DNA of 64,000 nucleotides. It comes from Callipepla californica brunnescens. Taxonomy: Eukaryota > Chordata > Aves > Galliformes > Odontophoridae. Below the pieces are notes generated by a model. That model was given only the letters and a program-made list of their open reading frames with translations. It was not told the DNA's origin and searched no databases. Each line of letters opens with the position of its first letter. Position 1 is the stretch's first letter. The stretch lies in assembly GCA_023055505.1 (NCBI GenBank), contig JALIRH010000140.1, positions 62,001 to 126,000 of the forward strand. The letters are read 5' to 3'. The position numbers were made by a program, and so were the translations under genes. Shown piece by piece: positions 33,425-48,290 of this stretch.

Positions 33425-34847
33425 ACACAGAATCACTGAATCGTAGAGGTTGGAAGGGATCTATACAGATTATCAAGCCCAACCCCCTGCTAAAGCAGTC
33501 TCCTTACTGTAGAGCACAGATTTAGGTGTCCAGGTGGGTCTTGAATATCTCCAGAGAAGATTCCACGACCTCTCTGAGAGTTTGTTACAGTGCTCCATCA
33601 CTCTGACAGTGAAGATGTTCTTCTCCATGTTAATAGGGAACTTCACATGATCCAGTATCTGCCCATCACTCCCTGTTCTACTATTGCATCCCACTTAAAA
33701 TGAGTCTGCCTCCATCAAGTTGACTTCCACAGTTTAGATGTTTATAAACAGATCCTCTTTCAACCATTTCTTCTTCAGGCTGATGAGCCTTTCCTCCTAA
33801 GGGAGGTGCTCCAGGCTCTTAATCATCTTTACTGCCCTCTACTGGGCCGTTTTTAGGATAACATTGTCTTCTTTTTTTGACCGGGGAGCCCAGAACTGGA
33901 CACAGTACTCTGGTTGTGGCCTCACCAGGGCAGAGTAGAGGGGGAGGATCATCTTCAACCTGCTAGACATGCGTTTTTTAACACATCCCAGGATAACACT
34001 GGCCTTCTTGGCCACAGGGGCAGACTACTGGCTCATGGCCAAACTGCTGTTTATCAGGACACCCAGGTCCTCTTCAGAGCTCGTCTCTCACAGGTCAGGC
34101 CCTACCTGAAACTGATGCATACAATTATTCTTCCCCAGGTTCAAGACTCTATGCTTCATCTGATAAAACCTCGTCAGATTCCTCTCTGCCCAGCTCACCA
34201 GTCTGCCCAAATCTTGTTGAATAGCAGTACAGAGATCTAGTGTGTTAGCCACTCCTCCCAGCTTTGTATCATCCTTAACTTGCTTGGGTGGACTCTATCC
34301 CTTCATCCAGGTCACTGAGAAAGATGATCCCTGAAAAACACTGCTAGTTTGAGGCCTCCAACTAGTCAGCACCACTGATCACAACACTGAGCTCTACCAG
34401 CCAGCTAGTTCTCAAACCACCTCACCACCCACTCACCTAACTCATACTTTCTTAACTTCAACTTTACAAGGACGTGGAAGACAGTATCAAATGCCTTGCT
34501 GAAGTCAAGGTCCGCAACATTCATTGCTCTTCCCAGCTGGTCATGGCATCATAGAAAGTTATCATGTTGGTGTGGCCTGATTACCCCTTGGTAATCCATG
34601 TGGACTACTTCTGAGAACCTTCTTCGCTTCCAAATGCTTGGGGGTGGCATTCAGAACATGTCGTTTCATTAACCCTTGAGAAACAGAGATGAGGCTGACT
34701 GTTCTGCAGTTGCTTGGATTGTTCATTTTGCCCTTTTTGCAGTCTAGTGACTTTTGCAGTCACTAGACTAGTTGATTATCTTCCAGTTCTCAAACACCCC
34801 TCCTGTTCACTATGACCTTTCAAAAATGAGAGTGGTTCAGCAATTAT

Positions 34848-35056
34848 AGAATCACAGAATCACCAAGGCTAGAAAAGACCTACAAGATAATCCAGTCCAA
34901 CCATCCACTTGTCACCAATAGTTCTCACTAAACCATGTCTCTCAACACAATGTCTAAATGTTCCTTGAACACCTCCGAGGTCAGTGACTCCACCACCTAA
35001 CCACTTTTTTGGAGAAGTAGTCTTTCCTAATGTCAAGCCCGAAATCTCCCTGGAGA
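34848..35056 (-). mobile_element. CR1 3' end nested inside the larger CR1
   Basis: It starts agaatcacagaatcaccaag, the reverse complement of a CR1 tail, and extends about 200 bp through tgaacacctccgaggtcagt and ctaatgtcaagcccgaaatc. On both sides the sequence belongs to the ORF2 region around SMGPDEMHPR of the host CR1. Confidence 0.82.
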
Positions 35057-35222
35057 TTCAGCTAAGTCAGCACTTGTGGATGCATCCCATCAGGGTTCAC
35101 GGACTTGCGTGTGTTGATTTTGGCTAAATACTCTCTGATCATTCACCTTGGCCAAGGGGAAGTCCTCCATTCCCCGAAGTCTCTCTTACTTCCAGAGTCC
35201 AGAATTCCCAAGTGTCAGTCTT

Positions 35223-35225
<3 letters not shown>

Positions 35226-35281
<56 letters not shown>
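35226..35281 (+). repeat. poly-A homopolymer, 56 bases
   Basis: This is an uninterrupted A run inside the CR1 ORF2 region. It probably grew from the short T tract that encodes the Phe-Phe pair between the LN and VFT residues of ORF2. Confidence 0.97.
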
Positions 35282-35285
<4 letters not shown>

Positions 35286-36492
35286 AAAAAGAAGGTATTC
35301 AGCATCTCTGCTTTCCCAGTGTCCACTGTTATCAGAGCATCCAAGCTCATTCAGTAGTGGATCTACAGCATCCCTATTCCTGCATTTACAACTGACACAC
35401 TTTAAAAAGTATTTCTTATTAATATTGACTTCCTTAGCCAGATTTAATTCTTCATTACATCCCTGCAGACCCTGACAACAGTCCTATACTCTTCTCAACT
35501 GGACAGACTATTTTCACAGACCTTCCTTCATTTAAGTTTATCCATGAGCTCCTTGCTCATCCATGCAGGTCTCCTGCCACCTTTCTCTGATTTCATACTC
35601 TCAGGGATGCACTGATCTTGAGCTCTGAAGAACTGATGTTTAGCTGCTGACCAACTCTCTTGGGTCCCCTTACCTTATAATGTGCTAGCCCAAGGTATAC
35701 TTCCAAGCAGGTCCTTGAAATGGTCAAAATTAGCTGTCCTGAAGACCAGGGTTTCAATCCTACTTGTTGCTTTACTTATTCTACACAAGATCTTGAGTTC
35801 CATCATCTCATGACTGCTGCATCCCAAGCTGCCCCCAACCTTTGCATACCCAACTAGCCCTCCTCTGTTAGTAAGAACAAGGTCCAGCAGCACACCTCTC
35901 CTTGTTGGCTGCTCCTCCATTTGTGTCAGAAAGTTATCATCAGTGCACTGCAGGAACCCCCTGGACTGTGTGTGCCTGGCTGTGTTGCTTATCCAGAAAT
36001 ATGAGGATGATTGAAATCCTCTATATGAACCAGTGGCTGGGATCACAAAGCTATTTCCAGCTGTTTGTAGAAGGCCTCATCAATTTTCTCTTCCCCGTCT
36101 GGTGGCCTGAAGGACATTCCCACAACACTGTCACCCATATGAGCTTGCCTCTTAATTTTCACCCACAAGTTCTCCACCCATTCATCATTCACCCCAAGGT
36201 GGAGCTCAATACATTTTTATTGCTCTCTCACATAAAGAACAACTTCACCACTTCATCTTGTAGGCTTGTATTTCCTAAGAAGGAGACAGCCATTCATGAC
36301 AGCATTCTAGTCACGTGAGCTGGCCCACCATGATCACAGTGAGATCACAGTGTTTTGACCATAAACAGATATCTAGTTCCCTCTGTTTATTACCCATGCT
36401 GAATGCATTGGTATACAGGCACTTTAGAGAAGCAGATGGTACAGATATCCCTTGAGGGATGCAAGATTTCCTTCCAAGTCTATCCCATTCCA

Positions 36493-36710
36493 TTCCTTTC
36501 CATTCTACTTTGTTGCTATATGACAGATAGCAGCAGAAGAACAATCTGACAAAATGGTATCTGACATAGAAGCGCGTCTGAAGAAAAAAAACAATTCCTC
36601 CAGGAAGATAAAAGTGCACTCACTGACATTCACTGATGCTGGCTGAACACTTCTGGACACCAGTAGATATAAGCACAGTGAGGTGGCAGGTGGTATGTTG
36701 AAAATGACAT
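36493..36710 (+). mobile_element. mariner DNA transposon, continuation after CR1 insertion
   Basis: The sequence cagatagcagcagaagaaca and caaaatggtatctgacatag, then ttcactgatgctggctgaac and agcacagtgaggtggcaggt, fits the start of a mariner transposase gene (short blocks resembling IDIHxRLL and VSTVRRW). It is followed by loss of similarity. No 3' terminal repeat is visible, so the element is truncated as well as split. Confidence 0.68.
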
Positions 36711-37273
36711 AATTCCATAGTTCATTAAAAAAAAACTTAGAAATAATTTCAGTGATAAAAATAGCACAGAAACAGTTGCTAATACAGTTCAGCATTTACC
36801 CTTTTTCTTTTTTTAATTTATTTAAGATGCACAGAGCCTTATATTGCATATTCTTGCAAGAAACCTCTATGACTTCCCACAGAATGTATTTCATCTGGCA
36901 ATTACATTAAACCCATATATACCTTTCTATAAAAAGAAACGTGCCTTCATACAATGAGAACAAAGACATGAATACACATTTTCAGTTTTAACACTTGCAC
37001 ACTTCTTGGCTAGTCTACTAACATTAGAAATTTAGAAGAACATAAGCTCTAAACAGTTTTATTGTTCCCCAACTTCACTATGTCTTGCTTTCCCTACACA
37101 CATTTCTGATGTCTCTATAGATGAATATATACCTTTAAATTTCACTACACCTTAGAGTTATTATTAACTAAAAGTTAACACAGAGATGTGAAGTAAAACC
37201 TTTATTAACAATAAAATTAATTTTTAAAAGTATGGATCTTGAAGGTAGGTAGTAGAAATGATAAGCTTAATTA

Positions 37274-39989
<2,716 letters not shown>

Positions 39990-42712
39990 TTAGAAATTCA
40001 ATTCATATAATTGGGTAAGGAAGTCATATATATGTATATATGTCACCATATCTACTGATGATTACCTACAATGCATTACTGTGAATAACAACCAAGGAAG
40101 GTCTTTTTTCTTCTTTTGTCTATCATGTAAATAGTGTATAAAATTTACAATATAGTCATAGTACATACTTCAGATCAACCACATAACTGGGTTTCAAAAT
40201 CATATCTAGTGAGGAATCTGGGTAGAAAACTGCAAACTGGCTCTTAGAAAACTTTATTAAGAAATTTCTTGCTATCAAATTAAAAAGAAACAATTTGACA
40301 TTTGAGGAACATCTTCACTAATATTTTTTATTATTTCATTTCAATGATTTCATTATTTTATATTTGTTGTTTGGCAAAAGCTGGTTTAAATATTTAAGTG
40401 CTTAATATTTTATCAAAATATTTTTAACAGATTTCAGTATCTATAAATAATTTATTTCCCCATGAAGTTAAAAAAAAAAAAAAAAGTACTACACTGAAAT
40501 TAAGCCTTCATTTTGAAATATGTTACAAAATTCCTTAGCCTATCTATATATAAAAAAGAATGAGAAAAGAGGGCATTAAGAAGAAAGCTGATTTACAGGA
40601 ACAAATAACTTTAAGATCAACAGCTCGATCAATATCTTTGTCAATCTAAAGCACATCACATTTCCCCAATTCAGAAAGTATGTCTGAATGTACAGTCATC
40701 CACTACTAGCTGTTTTTAAATCAATAGCTCAGAACTGCTCTTTCTGTAGATGAAACTCTGACTGACATGTTTTTACATCAAATTCATTTCAAGACAGTTT
40801 GTGATTATATTAATATTCTTGTGAACTGTAGCATCTAAAAATTTGTACGTGATTTTTCCTATCAGAAATGCATACAAAATTACCCTGATATCCATGCAGG
40901 TTTGTGTACATCTACAGACACAATATGCTCATTTTTATAAAATGTTTACTTTTCAGATCACATATAAAAGATGTGTATGTTCTTCTGAGATTGTTCTGCC
41001 TTCTCCCACAGGTCTTATTAGTTCAAGTGTTCAGAGCGAAAAACTGTCCCCGTGCACTTGTTTCAAAATAAATGTTCTGAAGTCATCTATTCACTATGAG
41101 ACAGAAGTTTAGCGGCTCTGAAGGTAAGAAACAATGCCCTTGTAATTAAAGACAATTGCAAATTATTAAACATTTGAAAAATTTGATACACGGAACATTA
41201 ATTCAAAGTTCAAATAAATTCTATACTGAGTAGGCAACGATGACAAATAAATGTCATTTCCCAGTTAGCCCATTATATTTTACAGTCAAATCTGCATCTT
41301 AAAATCATCTTTACATACACATCAATATGACTAATAGAAAGTAGTCAGCAATTTCTGTAGTACCTATTCTATCTTGAGTCCCTAAAAACAAGAACACATT
41401 CAGAAATCTGGAAATATTTGCTTAACTAATGTCTGTTTGGAAACTTAGATTTATGCCTTACGTATGTTTTTTTCCTCTCTACCCAGAAAACTCTGATGCT
41501 TTCAATATTCTGTTTGAGAATGTTGGTTAAAATCAAGATGGCTGCTTTCACTGCTATCTATCCACTCTGAAAGTGGAACACAAAGGTTGTGTGCATGCTA
41601 ATGCATTAAGCATTCTTGGGACTTGTCCTGCTGCTGAAGACAGCAAATATGGAATGACAAACATCCATACTTTTAAATACTTCAGCCTTCCAAACACAAA
41701 GATGCTATTCAAATTTATTTTTACGAATAGACGCCTGTCCACAGTGCCTCCTGGACCACGCTTGATCTAGCTGGCAGTAGCTGGCCAAGTGCAGGAAGTA
41801 TGTTAAAGACTACTTCAAAAACTGTGTAAACACTGTTTTTGAATCTGAACGGTTTTCTGTTACTGCTTAAATTATCAAAATAGACAGAGAGCAGCACTCA
41901 ATCCTTCACAATCATTCAGTACCTTTCCATAATTTTAAAGATTATATATATTATTATAAAGGTTATATATATCTTCTGCAGCAGAACAAGGAAAACAGAC
42001 ACATACTACTAGTTTGGTTTTAATACTCTATTTGTACTCATTATGAATAGACTCAAAATCAATACTACAATATTTCAATTACTTTAACAGTTGTATTCAT
42101 GAGGGGAACTAAATAGAAATAGTGCTTTTAGCCAGCAACTGCAGTTTTCTTAGCAGGGCAGTGTGACAATGATAGGTTGAAGACTTGCTGGAAAGACAGT
42201 CTTATAGTAACGCCTACAGTAATTGCTGCCCATTACACTGATCTTTATTTTCAGTAGATTCTCGTTCATCTCAGCCTTTGAAACTTATTTCTAGTTCACT
42301 TCTCTGTTTGTGAGGGTTGGGGCACTCTAAGCACTCTACTAAGGGATACTTGTCTATCAATAATGAAGTCTCATTAGCTCAAGACGGAGCTCATTTACAT
42401 TATGAAATGAAACATGCATGGTGCAAAATTTCATTCCAGCAACTGCATCTGTGATGGCAGGACACACAAGGAAATACAAGAGGATTTTATTTTCCCCAGA
42501 CTAGACAAAATACATGGAAAATATTGTACTTGTTGATTAACTGATTATTAGTACTGATTTTGCTTAATGGTTTGTAATTTAATAAAATCACATCATCACA
42601 TCAATCAGCAGAGTTAGCTTCTTTTAAATTAAAAACAGGTTTTCTACTAAGTTTTAATAACTCTGGGTACCAGAGTTATTATATTAAAGGAGAAAATAAC
42701 TTTTTTGCAAAG

Positions 42713-42746
42713 GGATATATATATATGTGTGTGTGTGTGTGTGTAT
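42713..42746 (+). repeat. (AT)n(GT)n compound microsatellite
   Basis: This is alternating AT followed by GT repeats, an alternating purine-pyrimidine tract. Confidence 0.95.
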
Positions 42747-43464
42747 TTATCATCAACTTTCCAAAGCATAACACTTTAAAAAATATTTATTATGTGATGC
42801 AATAAAGCCACACGATTTTCTAAACCTACCAGGAACACTGACATAAATTTCCAATGTGAGATATCCTGCCTACCAAAACCATTGTACTTAATAGTATTAC
42901 TGATGTGTAACAGGAATATTCAAAGAAGACCAAAGCCTTGCTTAAAAAATGTTGATATAAAGCTGGATAAGGTTAACTGATTGCCTGCTTTACTTGGAGA
43001 ATTGTACCAAACAAGATTATTCAAACCCTGTTTCTGGGAAACTCTAAACTTCTGTTTAATTTCATCACAGTTTGATCTGTACACAAAGCTGTAGTGTTCC
43101 GTTAATGAAATGTATGTGCATCTGCTGAAAATTCAGCAAATGCAGTACTTCAACTAGACCATATGGCACAGCAAATTGTGCTTTCCATTAATTTCTTGAG
43201 AAGTATAGTGAATACTGTTCAAGTCTGCAACTACATGCAACCTGTTTCCTCTTATAAAATTAAAACGCTCCATTTTACAACTAAGATGTCTCTTTGCTTT
43301 CACTACATTTCCAAAGAAATACTGAAACTTCAACCTTCAGATAATTAACTTTAAACTGCAAGGGCAAAGCTGTCAAATATATATAAGCTTACAATAGAAA
43401 GATTATAATAAGGATTAAAATAATCAGTGTCTTAGATTCTGTAACTACTGAATACAATGAACAC

Positions 43465-43972
43465 GAGCCTGCAGTGTTCTCAGGTGGCCAGGAAGGAGCA
43501 TCGGTCTTATAAGGAGCAGCTGAGGGAGTTGGGAATGATTAGTCTGGAGAAGGCTCAGGAGAGACCTTATCATCCTCTACAACTGAATCAGAGAATCAGA
43601 GAGAATTGTAGGGGTTGGAAGGGACCTCTAGAGGTCATCGAGTCCAACCCCCCAACTACAAGAAGGGAGGTTGTTGTGAGGTGGGGGGGTCAGCCTCTTC
43701 TCCCATGTAGGACTAGAGAGAATGGCCTCAAGTAGTGACAAGGGAGATTCAGGTTGTATGTTAGGAAAAACCAAGAGAGTGGTCAGCTGCTGAAACAGGC
43801 TGCCCGTGGAGGTGGTGGAGTCACCAACCCAGGAAATGTTCAAGAAACATTTAGATGTTGTACTGTGGGACATGGTTTGGTAGGAAATACTGGTCATAGG
43901 TAGATGGTTGGACTACATGATTTTGAAGGTTTCTTCCAACCTTGGTGATTTTATGATTGCATGATTCTATGA
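43465..43972 (+). mobile_element. CR1 3' portion, interrupted by another CR1 tail
   Basis: It runs from ORF2-end blocks (gctgagggagttgggaatga) through the UTR (ccgtggaggtggtggagtca) to the tail (ggtgattttatgattgcatgattctatg). The stretch 43588-43668 is not part of this copy. Confidence 0.87.
43588..43668 (-). mobile_element. CR1 tail nested in CR1, opposite orientation
   Basis: The sequence gagaatcagagagaattgta and ggttggaagggacctctaga, then gtcatcgagtccaacccccc, is the reverse complement of a CR1 3' end, about 80 bp, flanked on both sides by plus-strand CR1. Confidence 0.8.
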
Positions 43973-44570
43973 AAGCAAACATCCTTTACAGAGGGGACAT
44001 GACAATTTAATGAAACAACTTTTTAAACAGTTTCCACCCTTCCCTGTTGTTTATTATTCTCTCTCTTGCTATTGACTTTAATGACTTTATAAAAAGAAAG
44101 TAAAACAGGACAGGAAAAGAGTTTCATTAAACTAAATATACAGTTTATGTTAACCTTTTATCCTACAGTAGTTTCATCATCATAGACACTCCCAAAACTC
44201 CTATAAATGATTAGAAGTTCTCATTTATATCTTTTTATAAAGATTGATCAGAAAATTAACAGTTCAGTGAATAGTACAGGCTCTCAAAATCCATCATTAT
44301 GTATTAAGATGGAATTCTTTTTCTTAAATGATTCATCTTCCATTTACTTAATCTAACTGCAATTTTGTTACCTAGATACCCAGCACTGTCAGATTCTTCA
44401 GCACTTCTTCAGTCATCTCAGTTTTTTAATACCCTGAATGATTTGGTACTATTGGTCCAATTTTTTCCTTCTTAAGATATTTTCTGAACAAAACAAACAG
44501 TTGAATACAGATCTCTACACAAACATTATATTGCAATACTGTTACCCTCTTAATTATGTGTTGTTTTTGT

Positions 44571-44592
44571 GGTTTGTTTGTTTGTTTGTTTT
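44571..44592 (+). repeat. (GTTT)n short run
   Basis: This is four or more GTTT units. A similar run is at about 62386-62408. Confidence 0.9.
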
Positions 44593-46007
44593 TTAATCAT
44601 GCATTTCCCTCCTTGTATTAAACTGGTGCTTTTTAATAGCCAATTTCAGAGTGAGATGGAAAATAAAAAAACTTTCTGAAAATGCAGGTAAACTACACCT
44701 GGTGTATTTCTACACTTTCTGCCATCAACAAACAATTTTTTTTACCTCAATTTCTTTGGTATTTCATATACACTACATTCAATTATTCAGCTATTTCATT
44801 CTTTGAAATCATTCACGACTCCTGAGAGAAGGCTGTCCAGTTCCATCCACTTGCTGTTCACCTTCTTCCTAGAAGCTCTGCTAATTTTAGCAGGTTTCTA
44901 GTGGCCTTGTTAACTAACTAGCACTTCACTCTGCAGTAAATACTGTTTCCCAAACTGAACAATGCTGTGAATGTCAAGTTTACATGAGTACATTAGGGCA
45001 CCAAACTAATCAACAGAAGCAAGACATGCAGAAAGTAACTAAACACATTAAGAAACAAAAGAAAACAACAACAACAAAACAATTTTCAGGTCAGAAACAT
45101 CTTCAATTGTAGACCAGAGAAATATTTTTGTCCCCATAAGAAACACAGTACCAAGTCAGATCTTATGTTTTACTCTCTAACAGATACTTTTAGATTCTTC
45201 TGATCTTCCCTCCATTCATTTTCATATGTTTTGTCTCTGCTCTTAAACATAGAAGTCGTATAAATACATATTACTGAATAATTTTGCTCATCATTGTAGA
45301 CTCTGCAAAGGTAAAACTAGCCCAAAGGGAGGCAGTAATCTATGTCAACAGTAATACAGGAAGGCCATTGCAGTATAGCTCCAAGCACCATCTTTCATAC
45401 TATCAAATGAGTAACTAGTGTGATATTCGGATCTAGATGAAGCAACTAAGCAAATGGCAATTTCTCACTTATTCTACAAAGATGCTCAAGGGTGAAGATC
45501 TTTGTTTTCTTTTTTTAACTAGGAAAAAGAATCATAAATTTAATAGATTCATCTATGATTAGAAAACAGATCTGAGGTCACAGTTATCTCAGGAAGTTGA
45601 AACATGCTGCAGTTCACATTGCTGGTGCCAAAATGCAGTCTCACTACTTCCTGACTCCACGTAAGACAAGGATGAAAATAATTCACCTTCAAAAATACTA
45701 GTTATTCCAAAAGAATCTGCACATTACACAGGGAAATAATCACTGTGTGTTCCAGTAGAGCTAATTTCAGTCCACACTGAGATGAAATTTTTATAAATTA
45801 ATTGGGTTGATAATTTTAGTTAGAGAATTCTTTAGAATGAACTTTCAGTCTCTACCTTTAAAACTATTTGATGTCTAGATATCTTATTTGTTTAATTTCT
45901 ATGCCAGTACACATGGTGAAATCTGAAGTATGTAAATAAACAAAATGCTGAAATCTAATTTAAAGTGATGCATATTGTAATACCAAATATATCTCTATCT
46001 ATATAAG

Positions 46008-46036
46008 AAGCTTAATTAAGCTTAATTAAGCTTAAT
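46008..46036 (+). repeat. 10 bp tandem repeat, about three copies
   Basis: The unit aagcttaatt is repeated; each copy contains a HindIII-like palindrome. Confidence 0.92.
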
Positions 46037-46393
46037 GCAGAGCTTTTTTCACTTTTTTTTTCCCCTAGGAAAAATATACTCTTCAATAGCAAGGCTCGAT
46101 CATCATCAGGGACAATATATAGATGTTCATGAATATAAAATAGAGGAGTGGAAAAGACATCCCTACTAATGTACTAGCAGATGGACATGTAATGCATATT
46201 GTTTAAATCATAAATTCAGACAATATAAATGAAGCTTTAACATTTAATTTTCTGGAAGGACAAGAATAAGTAAGTACAGTGTCAGATGGCAGTCATTTCT
46301 TATTCTAGTTTGGGCTCTTAAATATTTTTCTTCTTCATTCCTACAAATAAATTGTGCTTGTACATTACTTGATGTTTGCCTTTATGATTCTCA

Positions 46394-46552
<159 letters not shown>

Positions 46553-46956
46553 CTATTTCTAATGCAATATTTCATATTCAAATAATGCTACAAATAATAC
46601 AAACAAACAATTAAAAAGTATAGAAAAACAAGTTTAATACACAATGCTATTTTTTTAATCTGTTGTGTTACACACACTTTCTCTCAGTCTCTTAAGTCTT
46701 GCAGTGTATCTCATCATAGCTTATCAACCTACACATACCTTAATCCACAGAGTGGCATTTGAAACTGCCAGCATTTCTTAAAATGAAAGATAACATACCA
46801 TCACATTTTAGTTCTAGCAGGCCTCCACACTTGTATGCAAATACGAGACAAACTGCTCTAATTTATAGCTTTTTGTTGTTGTTATACTCTGACACCCAGT
46901 ACCCTATTGAGTAATGACTCAGCTCAGTGGAAATCATTGGGTAAATATCCCATTGA

Positions 46957-48290
46957 ACTACAGCTGGAAGCAGCCTCTGGAGATCATCATCTCCTACTCA
47001 AAGTAGGGTCACTTACGTGAGATTACACAGAACCATGTCCAGTCAGGATTGTGCCCTCTCTCCAAAGGCAAAGACTCTATAACCTCTCTGTGCATTGTGT
47101 CCCAGAGTTTGGTCACTCTCACAACAAAAAGATTTTACCGTGTTCAAAAATCATATCTTGTATTTCAGTTTGTGTTGATTGCCACTTGCCCTCTCAACAG
47201 ACAATTTTATTTCTGCCATGGAATCAGGTACTTGCATACTTTGAAGAAATCTCTCTTGAGCCCTGAGCATCCTTTTTTCAGTCTAGATGACTGCAGTTGC
47301 CTCAGCTTCTTGTATGATGAATTCTCCGTGCTTTTAATCATCTTTGTGACACCACATGCCTCATTGCTGTATGGCCCATATCTTTTTTTTTTTTTTTTTT
47401 TTCTGTTGGGGATCCCAGGTCTCTGTACACAGCTCTGCTGACGCAGACTGAGTAAATGTAAGTAAACATACCTTCTCAAACTTCACTCAGTCCAATTCTC
47501 CAGCCTGTCACGTCCTATTTGAACAGCAGGACAACCATATGATTTATGAGCCACTACTCCCAGGTTTCTGTCATCTGCTGGCTTGCTCAAGGTGTATTTT
47601 CTCCCAGCATTCAGGTTGTTACTGAAGATTTTCAACAGTACTGAACTCGATATTGATTCTGTGGTACACAGGGGCTGGTTTCCATCCACTCACTTTATGC
47701 TATTCAATGATCACAACCCTCTCAGCCCAATAGCTCAGCTAGATTCAGTTCACACTGAAGTTCACTATCTAACCAATATTTTTATCAGTTTTCCCACAAG
47801 AATCTAATATGATACAGTGTCAAACACCTCACTAAAACTGAGGTAAAAGAATATCTATTACATTCCACTCATCCATCAGGCCAGCCATCTCACTGTACAG
47901 GGCTGTCAGGTCAGACTGTACAGGGCTGTCAGGTCAGACAGACATAATCTCCTCTTCATAAATCCATGCTGACTGCTTCCAAACACTTTATCTTCCAGTG
48001 TTTGGAAACGGTTTCCAGGATGTTCCTGGTGGTGCATCACCTCACCCAGCCATTAAGGTAAGATCTGGAATTCCTCAGGTCTTCCTTCTTTCCTTTCTTA
48101 AAGATAAGTTTGAAATAAGCCTTCCTCCAGACCTCTGGAACCTTCCTCAGTCACATAACCTTTCCAGGGCAACTGAGAATGGCCTTGATACATCACTGGC
48201 TGGCTTCCTCAGCACTCTTAACTGTATTCCATCAGGTCCTTTCCCACACACCAAGTCTGATTAATCTGTTCTTCCATAAAAGGACAAAAA
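46957..48290 (-). mobile_element. CR1 LINE, 1.3 kb 3' portion
   Basis: On the minus strand it covers from the reverse-transcriptase start (equivalent of PDGIQLRVLR, then the GKI-like region) to the 3' UTR (cctactcaaagtagggtcac). It includes a T20 tract (47383-47402) and a 23 bp tandem duplication (47893-47938). Degraded. Confidence 0.82.
47893..47938 (+). repeat. 23 bp exact tandem duplication in CR1
   Basis: The unit starting ctgtacagggctgtcaggtc (plus aga) occurs twice back to back within the CR1 copy. Confidence 0.95.

Larger units (their letters stand above)
33425..36492 (-). mobile_element. CR1 LINE, nearly 3.1 kb, inserted in mariner
   Basis: Read on the minus strand from high to low coordinate, this begins with the ORF2 endonuclease start (LKCLYTNAFSMGNKQRELD), continues through the endonuclease end (RRGVLLDLVLTNRGGLVG, then LGCSSHEMMELKI), the reverse-transcriptase region, and ends with the CR1 tail at 33425 (agaatcactgaatcgtagag). 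It is interrupted by a nested CR1 (34848-35056) and by a 56-base poly-A run (35226-35281). Multiple stops make it non-functional. The 5' portion before ORF2 is missing. Confidence 0.88.

Noticed and set aside
35212..35475. Lys-rich open frame
   Set aside because: It is the poly-A run inside a CR1 on its antisense strand.
35675..36046. 123-codon minus-strand frame as a host gene
   Set aside because: Its LLDLVLTN and LGCSSHEMMELKI blocks are CR1 ORF2 endonuclease. It is part of the nested LINE.
47049..47441. 130-codon plus-strand frame as a gene
   Set aside because: It is antisense to a CR1 copy and runs into a T20 tract.
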